DNA of 64,000 nucleotides from Rapana venosa (GCA_028751875.1 CM054159.1:2718194-2782193); one strand, 5' to 3'. Shown: positions 12,403 to 26,326, counted from the stretch's first letter. Made by a program: numbers and translations. Notes: generated from the letters alone by a model not told the origin.

Positions 12403-14790
12403 CCGGGAAAAGAAAAAAAAGAGTGCCTAATTGATTAACATTTTCCCATTGTTAATTAAAATTTTTAAATTTTTTTGGCATGAAATCCCATTTTAATGTC
12501 CCTTTGAGCAATGTTTATTTTACCCCCAAGGGAGAGAGGCAAAGAAAGGAGAGAGGGGAAAAGAGAGAGATAAAAAGAAGAGAAATTTGAGCCCGAAAAA
12601 AGACAAGAGAGAAACGAGGAGAAAAAAAATAGGGGGGAGAGAGAAGACAAACACACAGGGTGAAACAAAGACTTACATTGTGTTTAGGGTTTTAACAACT
12701 AGCCTACCAATCCACCCTCTAAATTTCCCCCCTACGTTACAAATTTTGATCAGTGCAGTAAAAATTTTCTTCAGAACTCCCAAATTTTTAAGCTGGGGAA
12801 ATTAACCCATGAAACCCAACAGACACACTCCCCCTTCCCCTTTCTGTGGTGTTTCCCAATTGGGCTGTGCCGCACCCCTTGGCTTTGAAGTACCTGGGAC
12901 GGGAACGCCCCATGAAAGCTTGATTCCCCCCCAAAAAAAAAGTGACATTTTTAACCACTGGGACTCCCTTTAAACCCCGGAAAATTTCTCAGGGGCCAAA
13001 AACGTGAAACCCAAATTTGCCAAAAAACCCGGAAAAATTTTCCCCGGGGGGGTCGAACTGAATTAAAAAAAGCCGGGTTTCCTTGATTTACATTTAAAAG
13101 GGGGAAACAACTCCAAAATTAATGTGGGTCCCTTCCGTTGTTTGGAAACCCACCCGGGGGCAAAAACCTTTTTAAAAAAGGGGATCTTTTTTTTTCGCTC
13201 TTTATTTTGTTTTTTTTATGAAAAGGACTGCGGGGAATTTTTCTTTTTCAAAATTGCTGACACTTCTTGTTAAAACATAAATAATTTTTTACACGCGGAA
13301 AAAGTGGAAAAAAAACCCCCCAAAAACAGGATGACAACGATCGAGTATGATTCGGGGGGATTGGGGGCATTTAAAAAAAATCAATAAATGTTTGACATTT
13401 TTGTGTTGGGGAGGTACCCCAAGAATGACAGTGGTGATGAAAAAAAACATATTTTGGTCGATTTTTTACTTTTTAAAATTATTTTTTTGGAAGTGAAAAT
13501 ATCATGCTAACTAATTTGAGATTGCCTCGAATAATCTACAATTTTTTACGGTCTTTGGGGTAACAAAACGGAATATTCGGTAGTTTTTTGTGATTTAAGG
13601 GGATATAAAAAAGGGCATGGTACTTTAAAATTTTTTTCCCCCGGGATATGGGGTGCCCCTTGAAACGGGGCCCGGTTAAAGGTTAATTACGCATATGCCG
13701 CATGCAAACCCCACACCACTCAACACACAAGACGGGCGGGGGGAGCAGAATACCCTGGTGGTAAGAGCTTTGTGAAATTCCCCCTCAGGTTTCTGTGACA
13801 GGCGTTCAAACCCCAGCAAGGGGATTTTTCCTTTCTTCTTGGGGGCAACTTGCTCTCCTAAAAAAAGTGCGGGTTCAAATATTAGGTAGAAATCTGTATT
13901 TCACTGAATTAGAAATATAACCCAAGCCCAAAACCAACCAGACTAGATGAGATAAAAAAAGGGGCAAAAGGAATGAGGCAAGACCCCAACAATTTAAAAG
14001 GAAAGACGAAAAAATATTTTCAATTGAGCCCTGTATTTCTCTTTTTTACCTGAAAGAATGTGGGTAGAAATCCGACTGGGGCTTGACTGGTACGTCAAGC
14101 CCTTGAAACAGCAGGGGTGACTTGACTGTGTTGTCTTTAAGGAAAACTTTTTTTTCTTTATAACCCTTTCAAAGACTTTGTTTTCTGGGGTTTAAATTTT
14201 TTTGTGGGTGAATTTTTCCTATGTGAAATTTCTTGGGAGAATTTTTTTTGGTAGTAAATTTTCCGGGGAAGAAGTTTTTCTGTGGTGAAGTTTTTCCTTG
14301 GGGAAATTTTTCTTTGGTAAAGCTTTTTTTTTGGGTTGGTAAAATTTTTTCTGTGGTAAAGGGATTTTTCTGTGGGGGGAATGTTTTGTGGGGGTTTTTT
14401 TTCTGTGGAAATTTTTTTCCATGGGGGTATTTTTTTGTGAATTTTTCTGGGGAGAAGTTTTTTTGTGATGAATTTCCTTGAAGAAGTTTTTCTGGGGTGA
14501 AGTTTTCCATAGTGTCTTTTTCCCCAAGGGGTTTTTTTTTTTGGGTTTAGTTTTCCGGGGTTTTTTCCTGGGTTTGTCTTCTGTGGTGTTGATTTTCTGT
14601 CATGTCATTTTTTTTGGCAGTTTTTTCTGTGGAGTAAATTTTAAAAACCGGTTTTTTTTATTTAATCTGCAACAAGTATTCAGGTAGAAATTCTGTGGTG
14701 TAGTTTTCGTAAAGGGATGTTTTTTTGTGGTGAAACCCTTTTCAGACCATACCTAAACCCAACGGGTGTAGTCTTCCTCCCATGGAGGAC
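12403..14790 (-). repeat. M6: full module carrying a degraded MITE in intron a
   Basis: SE about 12841-12925, MITE 12955-13682, SINE about 13736-13880, LE 14050-14790. The MITE sits in the same TTAA of intron a as in M24, but the LE here looks alpha-like while that of M24 is beta. Confidence 0.6.
12955..13682. mobile_element. piggyBac-like MITE, degraded second copy
   Basis: Same element as at 38861-39545, in the same TTAA of intron a (TTAA at 12951-12954 and 13683-13686), with many homopolymer changes and a length of 728 bp. Identical position in two modules means the module was duplicated after one insertion; two independent hits are less likely. Confidence 0.75.
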
Positions 14791-15790
14791 CCTGGGAATT
14801 AGAAAAAAAAAGCAGTCCCTACTTGATTAACATGTTCAGTAGAAAAATTAAAATTATTCCCCTTTTTTTATGGCATGAAATAACACTTTAAATTTGTGCC
14901 TCACAATGCTATATAACCCCAAAGGGAAAAGAGGCAAAGAGAGAGGAGGAAAGAGAGAGAAAAAAAAAGACAAAAAAGAGACGGAAAGGACAAGAGAAAC
15001 TGGGGGAAAAAAAAGATAGGGAGGGGGGGAGGGGAATGACAAACACACGGGTAAAAACAAAGACTTACATTGTGCTTATGGTCTAAAAACCTACCTCCCA
15101 ATTCCCCCTCTCAACCCCCCCACTTTTACAAAGTATAAACAGGGTGACATGAAAATTCTTCAGAACCCCCAAAGAATTTTTAAGTGAAAAAATAACCATC
15201 AAAAAACAACAAAAACCCCACCCCCCTCTTACCTTTCTGTGTGCTTCCACTTCCCTCGTGCCGCATCCTCAGGCATTGAATTTCATGGGAAAACGGGAAC
15301 AGCCCCCGATAGCTGTTTTTCTGCAAAAAAAAAGTGAAATTTTTAAATTTCGCATGTGCACGAAAGGGCACCCGCACATCCCATGTTTTCCACTTACAAA
15401 AAAAACCAACCCACGGGACAGGGGGAAACAGAATTCCCTGGGGGAAAGAGAAATTGGGGCTTTGGGCCCCAGGATCTGGGGGACGGGGGTTCGAACCCCA
15501 GTAAGGGGGGTTTTTTTCCTTGTTTTTGACAACTTGCTCCCCCTTAAAGAGTACCCCCAAAAAAACCCCAGAAAAAAAAAAATTTTGCATTTCACTGAAA
15601 CGTAGATACGAGACAAAAACAAAAACCAAAAGGACCAGCCCACACCAGAGGGAAGATGAAAGGAAAAATTTAAATGAGCCCGGACATGACTTTAAAAAGG
15701 GAAAAAGACAGAAAAAAAAAATATCTAATAGGTCCGTATTTCCCTTTTCCCTCCCTGAAAAAATTTTGTAGTAATTTTTTAAAAATGTAA
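14791..15790 (-). repeat. M7: stub module (LE almost absent)
   Basis: SE 15233-15320 and SINE about 15416-15560, followed by only the donor end of LE at about 15755-15790. Sequence then passes into intron b (ctgc...tacatactcccc) with no LE acceptor. Confidence 0.55.
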
Positions 15791-16892
15791 TGTTTTCTGC
15801 CCCCCTTGCTACATACTCCCCAAAGGAGGGGGCAAAAGAGAGAAAAGAGTTGAGAGAGACATCGACAAGAGCAAGAGAACAAAAGAGAAAAAGAGAGAAA
15901 CTGCGGGGAAAAAAGATGGGGAAAGGGAGAGAAAATGACAAACACACAGTAAGAAAAAAAGGGACTTTAATATTGGGCTTTTTGGCAAACCACAAAACCT
16001 AAAACCCCCCCTTTCCCCCCCCTTTCTAACCCCCCAACTTTAAAAAGTATGATCATGAGCCCAGTAAAAATTCTTTAGAACCCCCCGGGAATTTTAAGCT
16101 GAAAAACACCCAAAAAACAACAAACAAAATAAAACCTCTTCCCTTTTTTGTGTGATTCCACTTGTTTTTGTGCCCCCACCCTCGGGCTTTGAAGTCCTTT
16201 GGGGAGGGGGAACAGCCCCCCTTGATAACTTCTTTCTGCAAAAAAAAATTTGGTGAAGTTTTCCGGGTTTAAATTTTTTTGGTGAAGAAGTTTTTCTTTT
16301 GTGAAGTTTAAACCATGAATTTTTTTCTTTTGGAAAAAGGTTTAGTTTGAAAAATTTTTTTCTGGGGGTGAAGATTTCCTTGAAATTCTCTTTGGTGAAG
16401 TTTTCTTGGTGAAGTTTTCCATGGTGAAGTTTTCATTGGAGAAGTGTTTTGTGGTGATAATTTTTTTATGTGAATTTTTCCTTTGGTAAAAATTTTTCTA
16501 AAAAAATTTTTGGGGAAAAAGTTTTCTGTGATGAAGTTTCCGTAAAGGGTTTTTTTCTGGGGGTAAAGGGTTTTTCTGTGAAATGTTTCTGTGGTAAATT
16601 TTTCCTGTGGGGGAATTTTTCTGTAGTGTCTTTTTCCCATGGGCTTTTTGTGGGTTTTTTCTTTGGGATTCCCTGGTGCTTTCTTCCATGGTGTTTTTTT
16701 TCCATCATGTTTTTTTTTCTGAAGGGTTTTTTTGGGGAGTCTTTTCCATGTGTAGTATTCTGCAGCTTTATATTCGCAAAGAAATTCCCCTGGGGGGTAT
16801 TTTTTTCTGTTATAAATGTTTTTTTTGTGGGGGGTAGCCTTTATACCATCACTAAAACCAAACTGGTTTTGTCTTCCATCCATAAGTGAAGC
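15791..16892 (-). repeat. M8: direct module (LE fused to the SE acceptor)
   Basis: SE about 16142-16235 is followed almost at once by minisatellite LE 16240-16892. LE donor, CA tract and SINE are missing. Homopolymer distortion is heavy. Confidence 0.55.
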
Positions 16893-18605
16893 CTCGAATA
16901 AAAAAAAGGGCAGTCCCCTAAATTAATTAACATGTTCGGTTTTTTATTCCTTTTAAATCAGAATTTTAGGGGCTTGAAGAAAGCGGGTATTGGGGCCTGC
17001 ACCATGTATAAAACTGCCTAAGAAAAAGAGGCAGAGAGAGAGAGTAAGAGAAAAAAACAAAAACCCAATGACAAGGGAAAACATTCTTTATTTCGGGGAT
17101 AATGAAAAAGAAACCCCTGTACCCTTTTTTTCATCTGTCAAAACCCTTAAAAAAATAATGAAAATAAAATAAAATAAAACCTATGCAAACACTTACACAG
17201 TATGCGGGAAAAAAAAAAAACAAAAAAATTCCCCACAAAAATCACCAAAGAAAAAAAAAAAAAAAAAAGTAGGGAACCAAAATAAAAAAGAAAACAAAAA
17301 TAGAAAAAAACAGAAAATAAAAAAAAAAGCAAGAAACCCAAAACAAAACAAAACGTCAACAACAAAAAAGGGGGGAGGTTTTCACCGAATCATCAACAAC
17401 AACCCAAAAACAACAAAAAACAACAAAAAAACAACCCCAAACCAAAACCCAAAAACCCAAACCCAAAACAAAAACCTTGATAAAATAAAGGAGAAAAAAC
17501 CACTAACCCGTTCCCTTTTTTAATAAACAATTTGCAAAATACAAGGAAAAAAATTCACAATTATACAGAAGGGGAAAAGGGGGGGGGGGGGGAAGAGAAG
17601 AGAGATTTAGGAGAAAAACGATGATTTGGTTAAAAATGTTACGGGGGGATAATTTTCTTTGTTTTAACAGTTCAGTGTGGATTTTCATTTAACAGTTTTG
17701 TGTAATTCAAAGAGACAACATGCCCAAAAAAGACAGAAAAAAGACAGTTAAGGGGGAAGAAGGGGGGGAGGGAGGGGAAAAATGACAAAAACCCAAAAGG
17801 GGGAGACAAAAAACTTTCATTGTGCTTATGGTCTAACCCCTTTTCCCCAAAAAAAAGGGAGGAAAGAGGGAAAGACCCAAAAAACCCGGAGGACAAAGCT
17901 TACATTTTTGCTTATGGTTTTAACCCCTAGGGCCTACAAAACCCCCCCCCTCCCTAATCCCCCCATGTTACAAAATATGATTAGTAGAGAGTGCAAATTT
18001 CCCCTTTTGAACTCCCAGAATGGTTTAAACTGAGGATTTAACCCAAAAACAACAACAGACATACCAAACCCTTACCTTTCCCTTTTGCTTCCCTTTTCTT
18101 GTGCCCCCTCCTCAGGGATTGAAGTACCCCGGACGGGAAAAAGCCTCCATGAAAGCTTGTTCTGCACAAAATTTGTGAAAATTTTAAAATTTCCTATGTC
18201 CACGCAAAGCACGGGACACACACACGCACGGGTCACTTAAACACACAAACACAGAAAAGGCGGAACAGAAGAGCCGGGGGTTTAGGCATTGTGCATTGCC
18301 CTCATGGGTCTGGTGACAGGGGTTCGAAACCCCGCCAAGGGGATTTTTTCCCTTTTTCCCCTTTTGGCAACTTGTCACCTCAAAGCGTGCAGCCCAAATA
18401 TCCAGGGAAAAAAATCTGCAGTCCCCGAACGTAGCATTTAAAAACAAGACTTAACCTACCAGCCACACCAGAAAAGAGATGAGAAGGCAAAAAGAATGAG
18501 GCAAGCATGAAATTAAAAAAGGGGGGACAGAAAAAAATCTTATAAAGTCCTGTACTTTTCCCTTTTTTCACCTGGGAAAAAAAGTTGTAGAAATGTGACT
18601 GTGGT
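16893..18605 (-). repeat. M9: stub module with an A-rich insertion
   Basis: The intron b purine tract is interrupted at about 17075-17725 by foreign A-rich sequence. SE about 18076-18161, SINE about 18250-18400, LE stub about 18571-18605. Confidence 0.55.
17075..17725. other. Unidentified A-rich insertion in intron b of M9
   Basis: Interrupts the purine tract of intron b. Plus strand is A/C-rich; minus strand is T/G-rich and has AATAAAG near 17092, possibly the 3' end of a retrocopy or retroelement. No coding similarity recognised. Borders are approximate and base quality is poor. Confidence 0.4.
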
Positions 18606-19661
18606 CGGGACCATGTTTATATGCCCCAAAGGAGGGGGGCAGAAAAGAGAGAGGTGAGAGAGAGAGGACAGAGCACTAGCAAGAGAAAACAAAAAAGAGC
18701 AAAGAGAGAAACCCGCAGGGAAAAAAAAATTTTGGGAGGGGGAGAAATGACAAACACACAGTGAGAAAAAAAAGACTTATATTGGGGTTATGGGTTTCCC
18801 CCCCCCCCCAAGCACTAAAACCCCACAAACCCCCCCCCCTCCCTTTTTCAATCCCTCCCCCGTTTCAAAGTAGATCAGGGGGGAAATGTGCAAAAATTTT
18901 TTAAAACTCCCAGAATTTTTAAGCTGAGAAAAAATCCCAACAAAAACAACAGACATTTCAACTCTTACCTTTCCCGTGGGGCTTTCACTTGCTTCCCGGG
19001 GCCCCCCCATCCAGGCATTTTAAGTAACCCAGGCGGGAACAGCCTCCATGATAGTTGATTTTGCAAAAAAAAATTTTGGGGGAAAATTTTTCCCTGGTAA
19101 AAAATTTTTTGAAGAAGGGTTTTTGTTGTGAAGATTACCCCTGAAGTTTTCTGTGGTAAAGTTTAAAGTGAAGAAGTTTTCTGTGGGGAAGATTTCCTTG
19201 AAGTTCCCCTTTGGTACGTTTCCTGGGGGGAAGTTTTTCCCTGGTTTAAGTTTTTTTTGTGAAGAAAATGTTTTTTTTGGTGAAATTTTCTGTGGGGGAT
19301 TTTTTTTCCCCTGGTGAAGTTTTCTGAGGAAATTTTCTGTTTACCCTTTCCCGGGAAAAAGTTTTTTTGTGGTGAAGATTTTCGTAAATGTCATTTTTCC
19401 CTGGTTTTTTTTCTGTGGGGGTAGTTTTTGTAGGTTTTTTCCCCGGGCTGTCCTTTCCCTGGTGTTATTTTCAAAACAAGTCCCTTTTTTTGCAGTGTTT
19501 TTTGTGAAGTTTAAATTTCCTGGTGTAGAATTTTTGCAACGTAGTATGAGTGTGTAATCTTTGGGTATTTTTGCTGTGATGACGTTTTTTTTGTGGTTTA
19601 AACCTTTCATACCATCATGAAAACCCAAATGGTTTTTAGTCTTCCATGGGTATAAGTGGAC
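18606..19661 (-). repeat. M10: direct module
   Basis: SE about 18969-19060 runs into LE about 19070-19661. Beta-like 'gaagattacc' is still legible near 19130. Confidence 0.55.
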
Positions 19662-20640
19662 CCGGAATAGAAAAAAAAACATTGCCTAATTAATTTAAAA
19701 AGTTTAGTTTTTAAATTCAAATTTAAACAAAATTTTAAAGCATGAAAAAGCAAAGGCAAAGTGCCCGCGGCCTTTCTTAAAATGGGCCCAAGGAGAGAGG
19801 CAAAGAGGATTTAAGAGAGAGGAAAAGAGAAAAAAAACAAGAGGACAGAAAAGAGAAAAAAAAGAGAGACAGTGAGATGAAGAAGGAAGGGAGGGAGAGA
19901 GAATTGGGCAAACCACAAGGGGGTAAAAAAAGACTTACATTTTGCTTATGGTTAGCCCTAAACTTAAAACGCAAACCCCTCCCTTTTTTCCCCCCCAAAG
20001 TTTCAAAAGTATGATAAGTGGACAGTGCAAATTCTTTAGAACTCCCCGAAAAGTTAAACTGAGGAATAAACCCCAAAAGCCCAATTTTTCAAAAAAAACC
20101 TCTTTTTCCTTTGTGGTGCTTCCACTTGCTCTTTCCCCATCCCCAGGCATTGAAGTAAAAACCCCCCAGGGCGGGGGAAAGCCCCCCATGAAAAGCTTGG
20201 GTTTGCACAAAATAGTGAAAAATTTTAAAAATTTCCCATGTGCACCCCAAATCACACATGCATGCTCACTCCCCACACAAAAACACAGACTGGGAAACGA
20301 AGGCCTGGTGGTTTGGGCATTGTGCATTGCCATCATGATCTGGGGACGGGGTTTTAAAACCCAGCCAAGGGGGGTTTTTTTTCCCTTTTTTCTTGTGGCA
20401 ACTTGCTCTCCTCAAAAAAGTAAAAAGCCCAAAAAATCCAGAAAAAAAAACTCCGGCACTGAAAAGTAGCAACGATACAAGACCCAAACCCGACCAGAGA
20501 AAACCAATTTAGTGAGAAGGGAAAAAAACAAAGGGCTTTACATTAAGAGGGGAAAAAAAAGAAAAAAAAAATATTATAGAGTCTGTACTTCCCTTCTTTC
20601 CTGAAAAAGTAGGGACAAATGTGACTGTGGTTTTGCGCCA
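19662..20640 (-). repeat. M11: stub module
   Basis: SE about 20107-20203, SINE about 20290-20430 (B box degraded), LE stub about 20601-20635. After the stub, sequence jumps to the intron b motif 'gcgccatgctatatactgcc'. Confidence 0.55.
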
Positions 20641-21711
20641 TGCTATATACTGCCCCAAAGGGGGGAGGGAAAGAGAAGAGAAGTGAGAGGGAAAAGAACA
20701 GGACAACCAAGAGGGACCCGAAAGAGACCAAGAGAGGGCCCCTGCGGGGAAAAAAAATAAAAAGGGGGGAGGGAAAAAAAGACAAACACACAGTAAGAAA
20801 CAAAAACTTAAAATTGTGGGTTTTTTTTTCAGCTCTAAACCTACAAGCCCCCCCCCATCCCCCTTTCTCAAATCCCCCCAAAAGTGACAAAGTATGGGTT
20901 TTATTAAAAAATGTGCAAATTCTTTTCAACTCCCCGAATGTTAAACTGAGAAAAACCCCCAAAAATAACAACGACATACATCCTTACCCTTTTTGTTTGG
21001 CTTCCACTTGTCGTTTTTCCGCATCCCCAGGCATTGAAGGAAAACCCTTTGGGTTTGGGAAAAAAGCCTCCATGATTTGCTTGTATCTGCACAAAAAATG
21101 TGATGGGTTTTCCAAAGGGAAAGTTTTTGTGAAGAAATTTTTTTGTTTGTTTAAGATTACCCGAAAATTTTCTGTGGAAAAATTTTTTTGAAGAAATTTT
21201 CCTTTTGGTTAAAAAATTTTTTTTGAAATTCCTTTGGTGGAAGTTTTCTGTGGTGAAGTTTTTTCCCTTGGGGGAAAATTTTCGTTTGGGTAAAAAGTTT
21301 TGGGGGTGAAATTTTCTTTTGGGAATTTTTTTCCCTGGTAAGAGCTTGAGAAAATTTTTTGGAGTTTTTTGGTTTAAAGAAAATTTCCGGTTTAAAAAAT
21401 TTTTTTGTGTTGAAGTTTTTTTTTTGGTGAAGTTTTCCATAGTGGGGCCCCCTTTTTCCCTGGTGCTTTTTTTTTGGTGTAGTTTTTTTTGTAGGATTCC
21501 CCCGGTGCTGTCTTCCGTGGTTTTTGATTTTCCAATTTATGTTGTTTTTTTGCAGTTTTTTTTTCAGCGGAGTCATTTTTCCCTGGTGGATATTCTGCAG
21601 CATTTGTATTCTGTGGGTTTTAGTTTTTTAAATTATGTTTTTTGTGGTTTAGGGCCTTTCAAAACCCTCACTGAACCAGGCTGGTTTTAGTTTCCATGCC
21701 ATAAGTGGAGC
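20641..21711 (-). repeat. M12: direct module
   Basis: SE about 20988-21086, LE about 21095-21711. The LE acceptor border after 21711 is legible; internal repeats are heavily homopolymer-inflated. Confidence 0.55.
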
Positions 21712-22690
21712 CCGGGGAAAAGGGAAAAAAAAACAGTGCCCCAATTTTAAATTTAAAAATGTTCAGTTTTAATTCCCAAAAGGGAAACAATTTTAAAAAA
21801 GGGAAAGAAAAAACAAGCTAATGTCCGCCCCCATGCCTTTTATACTGCCTAAGGAGAGGGGGCAAAGAGAGAGGGGAGAAAAGGGCAGAGACAAAAAAAC
21901 AAAAAAGACAGAAAAGACCCAAAAAGAAACATTTCGATGAAGGGAAAGGGGGGGAGGGGAGAGAATGCAAACCAAAAGGGGGAGACAAAGACTTTAAATT
22001 TTGCTTAAAGGGCCCAGCTACAAATACAACCCACCCCTCTTAATTTTTCCCCCCCCCTTTCAAAGTATGATCAGTGAGACGTGCAAAAATTTTTTAGAAT
22101 CCCCAAAAGTTTTAAATGAGAAATACCCAACAACGGGCATACACCTCTTTACCTTTCTGTGTGCTTCCACTTGCTCCCTTTCCGCACCTTTAGGCATTGA
22201 AAACCTAGGGCGGGAAAAAGCCTCCCCGATAAACCCTTGGGGTCTGCCCCAAAAAAATGAAAATTTTTTAAAAATTTTTCCCATGGCACGCCAAAGCAAA
22301 ACCACACAACGCTCACTTCCACACAAGCCGACATGGGGAAAAAGAAAAAAACCCGGGGGTTAGAGCATTGTGCATTGCCCCTGATTTGGTGACAGGGGTT
22401 CGAATGCCAGCCCCAAAGGGGGTTTTTTCCTTTTTTCCCCGTGGCAACTTGCTCTCCTCAAAAGAGGAAAAGCCCAATATCCAGCAAAAAAAACTCAGTC
22501 ACAAAACGTAGCATACTAGACAAGACTAAAAAAACCAGACCTAACGAGATGAGAAGGAAGGTAAAAATTTAAAGAGACAAGAAATCAAATTAAAAGGAAA
22601 AAACAGAAAAAAATATTAATAGAGTCCCCCGTACTTCCTTTTTTCCCCACCCGAAAGAAGGTAAAAGAAATGTGACTGGGGGCTTGCGCC
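21712..22690 (-). repeat. M13: stub module
   Basis: SE about 22153-22243, SINE about 22340-22480 with B box ggttcgaatgcc, LE stub about 22651-22690. Confidence 0.55.
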
Positions 22691-23777
22691 ATGCTATAAA
22701 ACTGCCCAAGGAGGGAGAAAGAGAGAGAGGGGGTAGAGACTAAAGAGGGCAAGGCAAAGAGAACAGAAAGAGACAAAATAGAAAATTTCGGGGAAAAAAA
22801 ATAGGGAGGGAGAGGGGGGAAAAGACAACACACAGTGAGAAAAAAAAAGACTTTTATGTGCCCTTAAAGGTCTAGCCACTAAAAATTTTAAACCCCCCAC
22901 CCCTCCCTTTCTCAAACCCCCCCCGTTACAAAAATATAAACAGTGAGACGGGGGCAAATTCTTTAGGGAAATCCCCCGAATGTTAAGCTGAAAAAATTTT
23001 CCCCCCAACAACAACAGACATTAAAAATCTTACCTTTCTGTGTGCTTCCCCTTGCTTTTGGCGCATCCCCAGGCATTGATGTATTAAGATGGGAACAGCC
23101 TCCCCTGAAGTTGATTCTGCACAAAAAAAAAGTGGTGGCAGTTTTTTTTTATGGCAAAGTTTTCCCTGAAGAAGTTTTTTGTTGTGAAGGGTTACCATGA
23201 AGTTTTTTTGGGTAAAATTTAGTTTAAGAAAAATTTTCCCGTGGTGAAGATTTCCTTAAGTTCTCTTTGGTGAAGTTTTTTTGTTGGGGAAGGTTTTTTC
23301 CAAATTTTTTAAAATTTTTTTGTGGAAAAGTATTTTGTGGGGACTTTTATTGGTTTAATTTTTCCATGGTGAAGTTTTCTGAGATGGTTTTTTTTGTGGA
23401 AAAAGTTTTTTTGTGATGAAAATTTCCGTGAAGAAGTTTTTTTGTGGTGAAAATTTCTGTGAAATGTGCTGTGGGGAAGTTTTCTGGGTGAACATTTCCC
23501 TAGTTTTCTTTTCCCCTGGTGCTTTTTTGTGGTGTAGTTTTCTGTAGGTTTTTCCCGGGGCAGTCTTCCTGGGGTTGGGTTTTCCCAAACCTGGTTTTTC
23601 TTTAAAAGGGTTTTTTTTGGGGGTTTATTTTCCCCCTGGAGTATATCCCGCAGCATTTGTATTTTAGCGTAGTATTCTGTGGTGTTGTTTTCGTTATGAT
23701 GTTTTTTGTGGTTTTTGCCTTTCATACCATCACTGAAGGGAAAATGGGGTATCCCTTTCCCTGCCCCTAAGTGGAGC
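22691..23777 (-). repeat. M14: direct module
   Basis: SE about 23034-23116, LE about 23125-23777. With M7-M13 this completes four consecutive stub plus direct pairs. Confidence 0.55.
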
Positions 23778-24835
23778 CTGGGAAAAGAAAAAAAGCAGGG
23801 CCTAATTAATTAAAATGTTCAGTGTTAATTCAAATTTAATCACATTTTTATGGCAAGAAATAGGGATGCAAAAATGCCCCGCGGGCCCGCAAATTTTCTG
23901 CCTAAGGGGGAGAGGCCCAAAAAGGAGTAAAAGAGAGACAAAAGGGCAAGAGCAAAAGAGACAAAAGAAAAAAAGAGAGACAGTGAGATGAAAAAGGGGG
24001 GGGAGGGGAGAGAATGACAAAAAACAAAGGGGGAGACCAAAAAACTTACATTTTGTCATGGTCTAGCCCCTTGACCTAAAAAGATAGAGAGAAAGAGAGA
24101 ATGACCAAAAAACACAGGGAGTGAAAGACTTACAGTGTAAAAAAAAGGCCCAACCCCTAGACCTACAACTCACCCCCCTCAATCCCCCCACCCCTTTCAA
24201 AATTTTAATTTGTCAAGTATGCAAAATTTTTTTTGAACTCCCAGAAAGTTATGCTGAGGTTTCACCCCAAAAGCAAACAACAGACACACTTCTTACCCTT
24301 TTTTTTGTTCTTCCACTTTCTCGTGCCGACATCCCAGGGATTGAAGTACCTAAACGGGGAAAGCCTCCAAAGATGCTTTTATTCTGCACAAAAAAGGGAA
24401 ATTTTTAAATTTTCATATGTGGGACGCATGCAGCACACACATGCCGCTCACTCCAAAACACAAACAAAGAAAAGGGGGAACAACAAGCCTGGTGGTTAGT
24501 GATTGTGGGATTGCCCCGTAAACTGGTGGGCAGGGGGGTTTTGAATCCCAGCCCAAAAGGGGGTTTTTTTCCCTTTTTTTTGTGGGAATTGCTCTCCTCA
24601 AAAAGGCAGCCCCCTTTTTCCAGCAAAAAAAACCTGCAGTCATGAAGTAGCATACAAGAAAAAGAACCCAAAACAACCCGACCAAAACGAGATGGTTTAA
24701 AGGTTAAAAATTTAATGAGGGAAAAACATGACTATTAAAAAGGGAAAGGGCAGAAAAAAAAAATGTAAAAGAGTCCTGTATTCCTTTTTTTATCTAAAAA
24801 AATTTAGTAGAAATGTGGGCGTGGGTTTGGGGCCT
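23778..24835 (-). repeat. M15: stub module with a duplicated intron b segment
   Basis: The purine-rich stretch and the 'caaagacttaca' region of intron b occur twice in tandem (second copy about 24080-24140). SE about 24297-24383, SINE about 24470-24620, LE stub about 24798-24835. Confidence 0.55.
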
Positions 24836-26326
24836 GCTATAAAACTGCCGAAATTGAGAGGCAAAGGAGGAGTAAGAGAGAGGGCCGGACTGGCAAAGAG
24901 ACAGAAAGAGAAAAGAGAGAAACTGAGTGAAAAAAAAAATAGGGAGGGAAAAGAGAATGGGCAAAACACAGGGAAACAAAGACTTACATTGTTTCTTATG
25001 GTCCCAACCACTAAAAAACCCAAAACCTCCCCCCCCCCCCCCTCCCTTCGAAAATTCCCCCCCCGGAAAAAAAAGTATGATCAGTGACACTGTGCAAAAA
25101 ACTTGGAACTCCAGAAAATTTTTAAACTGAGGAATACCCCAAAAAACAGCAACGGGCATTAAAACCTCTGACCCTTTTTGTGTATTTCCACTTGCTCGTT
25201 GGGCCCCATTTCCCCAGGCATTTTAAGTACCTAGGACGGGAAAAAGCCTCTATCATAGCTTGATTCTGCCCAAAAAAGGGAAATTTAAAATTAAGCGTGT
25301 GCACGCACGCACACACACACACGCGCATGCTCACTCACACACACAAGCACAGACAGGGGGAACAGAATAGCCTAGTGGTTAGAGCATTGTGCATTGACCT
25401 CATGATCTGGTGACTGGGGGTCGAATCCCAGTCAAGGGGAGTTTTCATTCTTGTGGCAACTTTCTCTCCTCAAAAAGTGCAGGTCAAATATTAGGTAGAC
25501 AATCTGCAGTCACTGAACGTAGCATATGAGACAAGACCAAACCAGACCAAACCAGATGAGATGAGAAGGCAAATTGAATGAGGCAAGACACAACAATTAA
25601 AAGGAAAGACAGAAAAAAGATATGTAATTGTGTCTTGTAGTTCCCTTCTTTACCTGAAAGAATGTAGTAGAAATCTGACTGTGGGTTGACTGGTACGTCA
25701 AGTCTTGCACAGCATGAGTGACTTGACTGCTGTCGTTTTCTACAGGATACTTTTCTCTGCTACAGTCTTTCAAGTCGTAGTTTTAGGTGGTGAATTTTTG
25801 TGTGGTGAAGTTTTCCTATGTGTAATTTCCTGTGGATAAGTTTTCTGTGGTGAGGTTTCTGTGAAGAAGTTTTCTCTGGTGAAGATTTCCTTGAAGTTTT
25901 CTTTGGTGAAGATTTCTGTGGAGAAGTTTTTTTGTGGTAAAGTTTTCTGTGGAGAAGTGTTTTGTGCTGAAGTTTTCTGTGCTGAAGTTTTCCATGGTGT
26001 AGTTTTTTGTGAAGTTTTCTGTGATGAAGTTTCCTTGAAAAAGTTTTTCTGTGGTAAATTTTTCCCGTAGTGTCATTTTCCATGGTGTCTTTTGTGGTGT
26101 AGTTTTCCGTAGGCTTCCCTGGTGCTTGCTTCTGTGGTGTTGATTTTCCGTCATGTCGTTTTCTGCAGTGTTTTCTGTGGAGTCATTTTCCATGGTGTAG
26201 AAAACTGCAACGTAGTATTCAGTGTAGTAGTCATGGTGTAATTTTTCTGTGATGATGTTTTCTGTGGTGTAGCCTTTCATACCATCACTGAACCAACTGG
26301 GTAGTCTTTCCCTGCCATAATGGAGC
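24836..26326 (-). repeat. M16: full module at the distorted-to-clean transition
   Basis: SE about 25173-25265 has donor GTCAG instead of GTAAG. Sequence becomes clean at about 25265. SINE 25345-25500; LE 25654-26326 (673 nt), alpha-like but lacking one repeat block. Confidence 0.7.
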
